A DNA stretch of 64,000 bases from Acidobacteriota bacterium (GTDB lineage: Bacteria > Acidobacteriota > Terriglobia > Terriglobales > Acidobacteriaceae), in the NCBI GenBank assembly GCA_021846945.1, contig JAJZVZ010000007.1:1-64000 (forward strand), given 5' to 3'. The translations under genes and the position numbers were made by a program. Shown here one piece after another: positions 20,459 through 28,198 of the stretch (its first letter is position 1; each line of letters starts with the position of its first letter). The notes beneath the pieces were generated by a model. That model had not been told where the DNA came from. It ran no database searches and saw nothing but the letters and a program-made list of their open reading frames with translations.

Positions 20459-21706
20459 TTGACACGTCGAGTCGTCATCACCGGCCTGGGGCTGGTGTGC
20501 GGTGTGGGCAACACCGCTCCGGAGGTGTGGCGGCAGCTTGTGGCCGGCGTCAGTGGTATGGCGCCGATTCAGGGTTTTGACACCACAGGCTTTTCCGTCA
20601 CCTTTGCCGCCGAGGTCAAAAACTTCGATCCGCTCAACTTTGTGGACAAGAAAGAAGCGCGCAAGATGGGGCGCTTCATCCACTTTGCCTTTGCCGCTAC
20701 GCAGGAGGCCATGGCCCAGTCGGGCCTCGAGGTTACTCCTGAGATTGCGGATCGCGTCGGTGTCTTTATTGGCTCCGGCATTGGCGGGTTTGAGATCATC
20801 GAGCGCGAGCACTCCAATCTGCTGCAAGGCGGGCCCCGCAAGATTTCGCCATTCTTTATTCCGGCGGCTATTGTGAACATGGCAGCCGGTCAGTTGAGCA
20901 TTCGCTATGGAGCCAAGGGGCCTATCTCCGCGACCGCGACGGCCTGCGCCACCAGCGCCAACTCTATTGGCGACTCGGTGCGCATGATCCTGCACGGCGA
21001 CGCGGACGCGATGATCGCGGGCGGCGCGGAAGCGGCAGTCACGCCTCTTTCGGTGGGAGGCTTTGCCTCGATGCGAGCGCTCTCCACGCGCAATGACGAT
21101 CCCACACATGCCAGCCGCCCCTTTGACAAGGATCGCGACGGCTTCGTTATCGGCGAGGGCGCCGGCATCCTCATCCTTGAGGAGCTGGAGTTTGCCCGCG
21201 CGCGCGGCGCCAAAATTCTGGCCGAGGTGATCGGCTACGGCATGAGCGCCGACGCCTATCACATGACCGGCATCGCTCCTGAAGGTCAGGGCGCCCAGCG
21301 CAGCATGCGGGCGGCTCTCAAAGACGCTGGCATCCGGCCCGAAGAGGTGGGCTACATCAACGCGCACGCCACTTCCACTCCGGCCGGCGACGGCAATGAG
21401 TCGCGGGCTATCGAGCTTGTCTTTGGCGAGCACGCGCTCAGTCGAAAGCTCAAGATCAGCGGCACCAAGTCCATGACCGGCCACCTGCTTGGCGGCGCGG
21501 GCGGTCTGGAAGCGGGCATTACCGTGCTGGCACTGCAGCATCAGATGCTGCCGCCGACCACGAATCTCAACGAGCCCGATCCCGAATGCCGTCTGGATTA
21601 CGTGCCCAACAAGGCCATTCCGCACAGCTTCGATGTAGCTTTGTCGAATTCTTTCGGATTCGGCGGCATCAACGCTACGCTGATCCTGCGCCGCTGGACT
21701 GAGTAA
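20459..21706 (+). CDS. fabF: Beta-ketoacyl-ACP synthase II, TTG start
   Basis: The 415-residue condensing enzyme elongates acyl-ACP with malonyl-ACP. Catalytic residues are C163 (TACATSANS), H303 (NAHATSTPAGD) and H342 (TKSMTGHLLGGAGG). The product begins MTRRVVITGLGLVC, and the only fitting start is TTG at 20459, three bases after the acpP stop, with AAAGGAACC inside the end of acpP. The weak start may set FabF output relative to ACP by coupling. A GC-rich terminator-like hairpin follows at 21736-21771. Confidence 0.96.
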   Translation: MTRRVVITGLGLVCGVGNTAPEVWRQLVAGVSGMAPIQGFDTTGFSVTFAAEVKNFDPLNFVDKKEARKMGRFIHFAFAATQEAMAQSGLEVTPEIADRVGVFIGSGIGGFEIIEREHSNLLQGGPRKISPFFIPAAIVNMAAGQLSIRYGAKGPISATATACATSANSIGDSVRMILHGDADAMIAGGAEAAVTPLSVGGFASMRALSTRNDDPTHASRPFDKDRDGFVIGEGAGILILEELEFARARGAKILAEVIGYGMSADAYHMTGIAPEGQGAQRSMRAALKDAGIRPEEVGYINAHATSTPAGDGNESRAIELVFGEHALSRKLKISGTKSMTGHLLGGAGGLEAGITVLALQHQMLPPTTNLNEPDPECRLDYVPNKAIPHSFDVALSNSFGFGGINATLILRRWTE

Positions 21707-21735
21707 AGCGGCTTTCGCCTGTCATTGAATGCATG

Positions 21736-21771
21736 ACGACGCGCGCATCCGGCCCGATGCGCGCGCGTTGT
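21736..21771 (+). terminator. Terminator-like hairpin after fabF
   Basis: CGCGCGCATC (21740-21749) pairs with GATGCGCGCG (21756-21765), extended past a two-base bulge by a few more pairs. It lies 30 bases after the fabF stop and is followed by ATTGTTT, a weak U-tract. Confidence 0.55.
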
Positions 21772-21913
21772 ATTGTTTCGGCCGCGGATTCATTCCATGT
21801 GCCCCGGCAGTGACGGAGTCAATCCCCATCTGTGCGCGGCACGCGCAGATGATTCCCGGCGCAGTTTTCAAATGCGCCGGTTGGTCTATTGCCGCTGAGC
21901 TTTTGCATTACGT

Positions 21914-23497
21914 CTATGCGGGATAGGCAATCCATTCCTTATGCATGCGCGTTTCATACCATGGGTCGCCGGCCACCTTCAGCCATCGTCCCAGTTCCTT
22001 TTGAAGAAAGCTGAAATCAGCCGGATCGATCGACTGATGCCCCAGGTTCTTCATTTGACAGGGATCCGCCGCATTGTCGAAGAGCAGAGTCATCCCTTTT
22101 GAGTCGACCTGATAGGTGTAGCGATCGGTGCGCACTCCTTTGCTCGTGCTCATCAAGAATGGCGCCGACCGCGGCTTGCTCGACTCTGAAGATTCTCCCG
22201 TCAAAATCTCTTTCGAATAATCAACGCCCTGCGCGGTTGCAGGAATCTGGTCTTTGAGTCCCATCATGCCGAGGAGCGTCGGCATCACATCGACCCGGCC
22301 CAACAGCAGACTCTCCGCGCGCGGCTTGAGCCTCTTCGGATAGCGGATCATGAATGGAATCAGGAAAGCCTCGTCATAAATCACGCTTTTGCCGGTCAGC
22401 CCGTGGCTGCCCATCATTTCGCCGTGATCCGACGTGAAAACGACAATCGTGTTCTCTGCTTCGCCCGACTCATCGAGCGCCCCCAGCACGCGGCCGACCT
22501 GCTGATCGATGCTGGTGACGAGCGAAAAGTAGACCGGGCCGCACTTTTGCGGATCGAAATAGCCATCCGACACGGCCTTCGCAATCTCCACGTTCGGGCG
22601 GTTCAGAAGCTTGCTGATGGGAACATCTGCGTAGTATTCGCGGTAGACCGATTCCTGGCAGTCCTTCAATGAGTTGTAAGGCGGATGCGGCGGATTTGGC
22701 GCCCATATCATGCTGAATGGTTTGCCGGGATCGCGCTGCCGATTCTTGTTGCGCAGGTAATCGACGAGAATGTCGGCCTCAAGTTTGGGAGTGAACCCCT
22801 TCGGGCGATAGACCTGACCATCCTTTTTGCCGCCGACCAGCGCGGGCACGGAAGCGTATGTCCAGGGATCGAAATGCCGATCCTTGATGGTCTGAAACCA
22901 GTATTTGTTGCCGTGCCGGCCTCTACCCGGCGGAATATACGTATCAAACTGATTCGCGTAATGCCCGCCCGCAGGATTCTCTGTGCCTACATAATTTCCC
23001 TGTGCATCGAAGAGAGGCTGATTGCGCTCCCAGTGGGTCTTGCCCACGTAGGCTGTTTCATAGCCGGCATCTGACAGCACATCGGTAAAGCAGGTGATGC
23101 TGTCATGCATCCCTTCGGGGCGGCCTGCCGCGCAATTGGTGCCCATCACGCCGTTACGGCTCGGATACATGCCGGACATCATCATGGCGCGGCTTGGACT
23201 GCAGATTGGCGAGGTGCTGGTTGTCTGCGTGAAGAGGATGCTCTCGCGGGCCAGCCTGTTCAGTTCCGGCGTATGCACGGGATCGCTGACTGTATGCAGT
23301 AGATTTCGATAACCCGGCTGGTTCCAGATTCCGAGCGCCTGGATGCGAAACTCATCAGGCATGATGAAGAGCAGGTTCGGGCGTGACGCTTGCGCGCCTT
23401 GCGCCGGGACTTGCTTTGCGGCCGCCAGTTGCTTTTCGAGAGCGACCGCCGCCGCAATCGCCGCTGCCTGTCTAAGAAACGTGCGCCTGTTGATCAT
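21914..23497 (-). CDS. Exported sulfatase (formylglycine type)
   Basis: A 527-residue sulfatase of the alkaline phosphatase superfamily. MINRRTFLRQAAAIAAAVA is a twin-arginine signal. C99 in SPICSPSRA is the CxPSR motif that must be converted to formylglycine, so a maturase is needed and is not in this window. Metal ligands are suggested by MPDE at 46-49 and FTSDHGEMMGSHG in the C-terminal half. Such enzymes desulfate carbohydrates or aryl sulfates. Gene context offers no direct partner, but the PL8 lyase at 28.2 kb and the heparinase-like lyases at 3-7 kb make a sulfated polysaccharide substrate reasonable. Confidence 0.9.
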   Translation of the reverse strand: MINRRTFLRQAAAIAAAVALEKQLAAAKQVPAQGAQASRPNLLFIMPDEFRIQALGIWNQPGYRNLLHTVSDPVHTPELNRLARESILFTQTTSTSPICSPSRAMMMSGMYPSRNGVMGTNCAAGRPEGMHDSITCFTDVLSDAGYETAYVGKTHWERNQPLFDAQGNYVGTENPAGGHYANQFDTYIPPGRGRHGNKYWFQTIKDRHFDPWTYASVPALVGGKKDGQVYRPKGFTPKLEADILVDYLRNKNRQRDPGKPFSMIWAPNPPHPPYNSLKDCQESVYREYYADVPISKLLNRPNVEIAKAVSDGYFDPQKCGPVYFSLVTSIDQQVGRVLGALDESGEAENTIVVFTSDHGEMMGSHGLTGKSVIYDEAFLIPFMIRYPKRLKPRAESLLLGRVDVMPTLLGMMGLKDQIPATAQGVDYSKEILTGESSESSKPRSAPFLMSTSKGVRTDRYTYQVDSKGMTLLFDNAADPCQMKNLGHQSIDPADFSFLQKELGRWLKVAGDPWYETRMHKEWIAYPA

Positions 23498-23808
23498 TGC
23501 AACCCGCGCTTCTCCCAGGGTGGATTTTTCGAGCGTTCCAGAAGCATCGTATGAGGTTCAGGCGCAACTGCCGAAGGGCGCAGCGCCGACACGCTCTGGT
23601 TGTCGGGCAGTATCCCAACTTTGCATCAGAGCAGAAACTCTGACAGAGGGATGCCTCAAACCTTTCGCAGTGTAGGTGCGAAGGCAAGAGGGAGTCAAAC
23701 GCGGAGCCTGCGCATGGATGGGCGCTGCGCGTGAAGCGCTGCTTATGGTGAGGATTGGCTGATTGCCCGATGGTTTAAGATGGTGGCGCTTCCTGTGGAG
23801 GCGCCGCG
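23498..23808. other. Divergent intergenic region, sulfatase / ICMT-like gene
   Basis: About 310 bases separate these divergent genes. I see no gene, no clear promoter pair and no repeat here beyond the GGAGG ribosome binding site just before 23809. Confidence 0.4.
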
Positions 23809-24465
23809 ATGAAAACAGGCAAAGCAGCTTTGATCGGTTTTGTCTCCGCAGTCTTTCAATTCGCGCTCGCCGTGCTGGGTTGGGGCGGATTGCGAGCCTT
23901 TTTCGCGCACCGAGCCTTTATTGCTCTGGCGGTGGCAACGGCGGTTATGTGTGCGGCTGCGCCCTTCAGCGGCGGAAATATCAACCCCGGCGAGCGCGAG
24001 GATCGCGGCAATCGCTGGGTGCTCATCGCGTTCAGCGTGCTTGCCGTGCCGCTCGCTTACCTGCCGGCATATACAGACCGCATCGGCTTCTGGACCTTCG
24101 GCGGAGACACGCTGCGATGGGCGGGCGTGGCGATTTTTTGCGCCGGCGGCGCGCTGCGCATCTGGCCGGTCTTTGTGCTGCGCAACCGGTTCAGCGGCCT
24201 GGTGGCCATTCAGCCCGGGCATACGCTGGAGGCGCGTGGCGTCTATGGCGTCGTCCGCAATCCGAGCTACCTGGGGCTGCTCATCAACTCACTCGGGTGG
24301 TCGTTCACGTTTCGCTCGGGTGTCGGGGTGCTGCTGACGGCACTGCTCGTTCCACCGCTTCTCGCCCGCATTCATTCGGAAGAGAGGCTGCTGCGGGCGC
24401 ACTTCGGCGCGGAGTACGAGGCTTACTGCGCGCGGACGTGGCGGCTGATTCCGGGGATTTATTGA
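23809..24465 (+). CDS. Isoprenylcysteine methyltransferase-like membrane protein
   Basis: A 218-residue membrane protein of the ICMT/PEMT-type methyltransferase group. Five hydrophobic segments are visible. The C-terminal half has the family pattern: GHTLEARGVYGVVRNPSYLGLL (RHPxY-like, here RNPSY, about residues 136-157) and EERLLRAHFGAEYEAYCART, in which the EE..L...FG..Y..Y motif lines the S-adenosylmethionine pocket. Bacterial homologs methylate unknown small acceptors or lipids. The start follows GGAGG. The aroB gene begins 41 bases after its stop. Confidence 0.83.
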   Translation: MKTGKAALIGFVSAVFQFALAVLGWGGLRAFFAHRAFIALAVATAVMCAAAPFSGGNINPGEREDRGNRWVLIAFSVLAVPLAYLPAYTDRIGFWTFGGDTLRWAGVAIFCAGGALRIWPVFVLRNRFSGLVAIQPGHTLEARGVYGVVRNPSYLGLLINSLGWSFTFRSGVGVLLTALLVPPLLARIHSEERLLRAHFGAEYEAYCARTWRLIPGIY

Positions 24466-24506
24466 GGCGCGGCAGTCCGAATCTCGTGCTTTAGCATAAG
24501 AGCATT

Positions 24507-25607
24507 GTGCAGATCATTCGCGTAGAAACACCTTCGGCGAAGTATGACGTTTTTGCAGGCAGCGGCCTGCTGCGGACGCTGGCGCCGCGCATTGAGCGGG
24601 CGGCGGGCCGCCTTCCCCCACGGGTCTTTGTGCTGACTTCGGCGCCGATCTGGGCGCTGTGGGGCGAGGCATTTTGCAGCTCATTTCCCGAGCCGCCGAT
24701 CGCTCTTTTTCTGCCGCAGGGCGAGCGCCACAAGACCATGGCCAGCGTGGAGCGGCTGGCGCGCGAGATGCTGCGCGCCGGCGGCGACCGCGGCAGCCTG
24801 CTCATCGCCTTTGGCGGCGGCATTGTGGGCGACGTGGGCGGCTTTCTGGCGTCGATCTTCATGCGCGGCATTCCCTACGTGCAGGTGCCCACGACACTGC
24901 TGGCGCAGGTGGACTCGAGCGTGGGCGGCAAGACCGGCGTGAATCTGCCCGAGGGCAAGAACATGGTGGGCAGCTTTCATCACCCGCGAGCGGTCTTTGC
25001 GGATATGGGCGTGCTGGGCACGCTGCCCGAGCGCGAGTTACGCGCGGGCCTGATGGAGAGCGTGAAGTCGGGCATCATTCGCGACCGGGGGCTGGTGCGA
25101 TTTATGGAGGAGAACGCGGACCGCGTGCTGGGCCGCGACGCGAAGGCGCTCGAAAAGGTGATTGCGGCATCGATCCGTGTGAAGGCCGGCGTTGTGAACC
25201 GCGACGAGCGAGACACCGGGCTGAGGATGATCCTGAATCTGGGGCATACGGTGGGCCACGCGGTGGAACAGGCAACAGCCTACAAGGCATTGCTGCACGG
25301 CGAGGCGGTGGGATGGGGCATGATCGCAGCCCTCTACCTGGCGCGGCAGCGGGGCACAATCAATGGCCGGCAACTGGAACGACTGGAGAACCTTGTTCGC
25401 ATGTACGGACCCCTGCCGCCGCTGAAGCTGCGCGCCGCCAAGGTGGTGGCCGCCACGGGCGCCGACAAGAAAAATGTGGGAGGAGTGAGGCGGTTTGTGC
25501 TGCCGGTGGGGATTGGCGACGCGGGCGTGGTCGAAGACGTAACCCCGGCAGAATTGGAGGCCGCGGTGCGGTATATGCTGGCGCAAGCGGCGGAGAAACA
25601 CGCGTAG
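24507..25607 (+). CDS. aroB: 3-dehydroquinate synthase
   Basis: Second step of the shikimate pathway: DAHP to 3-dehydroquinate, NAD- and metal-dependent. The 366-residue protein has the NAD loop GGGIVGDVGGFLAS (about 108-121), the substrate region VDSSVGGKTGVNLPEGKN (135-152), the SGII motif and the metal-binding NLGHTVGHAVE and LHGEAVGWG histidines. The start is GTG at 24507, giving MQIIRVETPSAKYDVFAG. No other aromatic biosynthesis genes are near. Confidence 0.97.
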   Translation: MQIIRVETPSAKYDVFAGSGLLRTLAPRIERAAGRLPPRVFVLTSAPIWALWGEAFCSSFPEPPIALFLPQGERHKTMASVERLAREMLRAGGDRGSLLIAFGGGIVGDVGGFLASIFMRGIPYVQVPTTLLAQVDSSVGGKTGVNLPEGKNMVGSFHHPRAVFADMGVLGTLPERELRAGLMESVKSGIIRDRGLVRFMEENADRVLGRDAKALEKVIAASIRVKAGVVNRDERDTGLRMILNLGHTVGHAVEQATAYKALLHGEAVGWGMIAALYLARQRGTINGRQLERLENLVRMYGPLPPLKLRAAKVVAATGADKKNVGGVRRFVLPVGIGDAGVVEDVTPAELEAAVRYMLAQAAEKHA

Positions 25608-25862
25608 GCCGGATTTTTGGTTTTTCCACAATTTTTGGGAGCACGAGGGGCGGCGCGTCGAGATCTCACCTGGGATTGCCGCGCATATCTCTGGTTTGAT
25701 TGAAGTTGAGAAGAGCGCCCGCTGCCGGCGCGGCCGGCCAACGCGGAGTACCGTTCTGTGCGTCCAATGATTATCAGACAAAGCCGTATCCGGTTAGGCA
25801 CTCGGAAGCGGAGACGGAACATTCTAAACTGGAGATGCTCTCGATTGTCCGCACGCCTCTTG

Positions 25863-27182
25863 ATGCGCCGGATTTTCTTTATTGTGGTGGTGCTGGCTCT
25901 GCTTGTGCCGGCTCTGGCCAGCGGCTCGCCGGCAGCGCAGGCGAAGGCCCACAGGAAGACTCCGGCTGCGTCAACCGCGCACAGTTCCCATCACGCAACA
26001 CGTAGCGTTCACCACACGCGCACATCTGTGCGTAGCCACAAATCTCAGGCGAAGCTCTCCCGCCGGTCCGTGCGTGAGCGCAGCTCTCGTGCGGCGCTTA
26101 CGCGCCGGCCGGTCACGAAGACGCATCGGCCGACACCCGAGCAGGTGGGACACGCGGCAGGCTTGAAGATCCGCCGTGAACTTCAGGCGCGTAAGGCGGT
26201 AAGCTCGCGCCGTTACGTGAGCCGGCGCAGGCGCAGTTCACACGCACCCGGGGTGCGCAGAACCGAGGTGGCGAGCAGGCCTACAACGAGTGCAAGCCGC
26301 TCCCTGCGCAGCCAGCGGACCCCCTCCAATGAAGCCGATGATGCCGGACGCGCTGGCGCACCGGCGATGAGCGCGGCCAGTACTTCGCTCACCGATCGCG
26401 ATCAACCCGATGAAGTTGGCGGCCCTGAGGCCGGCGCGGATGCCACGGGGGCTACCCCCGTCAGCGGCGAAGCCGATGCGCTGCCTCCCGCGGAACCCAG
26501 CGTTACGAGCGGGTCCGCCTTGCTACGAGCCGCGTCGCTGCACGTGGGACGGGGAGGGATGCCACCTCCGCTGCGTGGTTCCCTGGCCTCGCTGGTGCGG
26601 CAAAACCAGCGGCTGGATGCAGAGGGACTCGAGCGGATTCTGGATGAAGACGACCTGGCTAGCAGGATTGCTCATCGCCTGCTGGTGCCCGTGCCGGTTT
26701 CCGACGATCTGACCGTGAACCAGAACCTGACCCCGACACACCGCTATTGCCGGCCATGGACAGCGCAATTCCTGAGGGATTTGGCGAGCGCTCACGCGGA
26801 GCAGTTTGGCCGGCCGCTGGAGGTTACCTCAGCGGTGCGAACCGTTGAGTATCAGAAGCGGCTGATGAGAATCAATGGAAACGCTACGGCCGCCCAAGGC
26901 GAAATCGTGAGCCCGCATGAAACCGGCTCGACCATCGATATTGGCAAGAAGGGAATGGGCCGGCAGGAACTGGCGTGGATGCGGAGCGTGCTGCTGGCGC
27001 TGCAGAATGCCGGAAAGATCGATGTGGAGGAGGAGTTCCAGCAGGCATGTTTCCACGTCACGGTCTACAAGAGCTACATGCTGCGGCGAAGAGCGCCCAT
27101 GAGCGCGCCGGCGGAGGGAAGCTCCCCCAGTACGATCGACTCGTCCGATACGGCGGGTGAGCTCTCTAAGGCTGGATTCTAG
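25863..27182 (+). CDS. DUF5715 protein, M15/VanY-like peptidase fold
   Basis: A secreted or membrane-anchored protein of about 439 residues. After a signal anchor (MRRIFFIVVVLALLVPALASG) comes a 150-residue low-complexity, Arg/Ser/His-rich basic segment, then an acidic Ala/Gly/Pro linker and a C-terminal domain. That domain has SAVRTVEYQKRL, SPHETGSTIDIGKKG and CFHVTVYKS, which match the zinc-ligand layout (HxxxxxxD and a late His) of D,D-carboxypeptidases of the M15/VanY type, so a role in peptidoglycan trimming is inferred. The start is uncertain: no Shine-Dalgarno precedes 25863; a TTG at 25842 with GGAG upstream or a GTG at 25758 are alternatives. Confidence 0.75.
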   Translation: MRRIFFIVVVLALLVPALASGSPAAQAKAHRKTPAASTAHSSHHATRSVHHTRTSVRSHKSQAKLSRRSVRERSSRAALTRRPVTKTHRPTPEQVGHAAGLKIRRELQARKAVSSRRYVSRRRRSSHAPGVRRTEVASRPTTSASRSLRSQRTPSNEADDAGRAGAPAMSAASTSLTDRDQPDEVGGPEAGADATGATPVSGEADALPPAEPSVTSGSALLRAASLHVGRGGMPPPLRGSLASLVRQNQRLDAEGLERILDEDDLASRIAHRLLVPVPVSDDLTVNQNLTPTHRYCRPWTAQFLRDLASAHAEQFGRPLEVTSAVRTVEYQKRLMRINGNATAAQGEIVSPHETGSTIDIGKKGMGRQELAWMRSVLLALQNAGKIDVEEEFQQACFHVTVYKSYMLRRRAPMSAPAEGSSPSTIDSSDTAGELSKAGF

Positions 27183-27320
27183 AATCCCCTCGGTGGTTGA
27201 GCTGTCCCGGCCACATGTTTGCCCAACCGAAAAATTGAACCAAAATTGATTGCGTCTTTCGCGCGGAACAAGGGTACAATCGCGGGCAAAGCCAAAAATT
27301 GCTTTGCGAAAGGCGGAATC

Positions 27321-28091
27321 ATGAGCGATTCGGGATTTCAATCTGCCGTTCAGCCGATGGCGGCGCGCGCGCGTTTGTCTCAGTGGCAGCGCGTAGCCAA
27401 TATTTTCTCCGTGCCGTCGAAGACCTTTGAAGACATCAAGCGCGGCAACGCAAGCTGGTGGATGCCGTTTATCATCCTTGCCGTGGTTGCATACATCCTG
27501 TTTGCGGTGATTTCGATCAAGATCGGCATGCAGCAGGTGGTAGACAACCAGGTGCATATGAATCCAAAGGCTGAGGCGCGTCTGGCTCAGGTGCCGCCGG
27601 AGCAGCGGGCGATGGCCAGCAAAGTATCGCTCTATGCTACCGAGGGCGCATTCATTGCCAGCCCGGCGCTGACGATTGCGGCGCTTGCGCTTGGCTCGCT
27701 GGGACTGTGGGGCACCATCAATTTTGGTTTCGGCGGCAGGGCAAAGTATGGCAGCATTCTGGCTGTATGGTTTTACGCAACCCTTCCCTCCATCATCAAG
27801 TCGCTGCTGGGGATGATCGTGATCTTCGCGGGAGGAGCGCCGGAGTCGTTCAACATCAAAAACTTTGCGCCGACGAACGCGGGAGCGTTCATGAATCCGG
27901 CAGAGGCAAACCATGTTCTCTACACGCTGGCGAGCTCGCTGGATGTGATCACTATCTGGACGCTGGTGTTGCTGGGAATGGGTACGGCGATTGTGGCTGG
28001 AGTGAAACGCGGTTCCGGCTACATTGCGGTCTTCGGATGGTGGGCGCTCTTCATTCTGGTCCAGATGGGGTGGTCAGCGGCAATGGGTTGA
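27321..28091 (+). CDS. Yip1-domain membrane protein
   Basis: A 256-residue integral membrane protein with five predicted helices, the first at WWMPFIILAVVAYILFAVISI. The arrangement, with QRVANIFSVPSKTFEDIKRG before the first helix, is typical of bacterial Yip1-domain proteins of unknown function. The start at 27321 is preceded by AGGCGGA. It follows the DUF5715 gene on the same strand after a 138-base gap. Confidence 0.82.
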   Translation: MSDSGFQSAVQPMAARARLSQWQRVANIFSVPSKTFEDIKRGNASWWMPFIILAVVAYILFAVISIKIGMQQVVDNQVHMNPKAEARLAQVPPEQRAMASKVSLYATEGAFIASPALTIAALALGSLGLWGTINFGFGGRAKYGSILAVWFYATLPSIIKSLLGMIVIFAGGAPESFNIKNFAPTNAGAFMNPAEANHVLYTLASSLDVITIWTLVLLGMGTAIVAGVKRGSGYIAVFGWWALFILVQMGWSAAMG

Positions 28092-28198
28092 TACACTTCC
28101 GTTGCCCGTGAAAGGCGCCATGATCCGCGTCTGGCTCAGCCGGCGAGTATAGATTCCGGGCTTAGCGGCGGTCATTCCTCGTGCCCCTGGGGTCCCAT

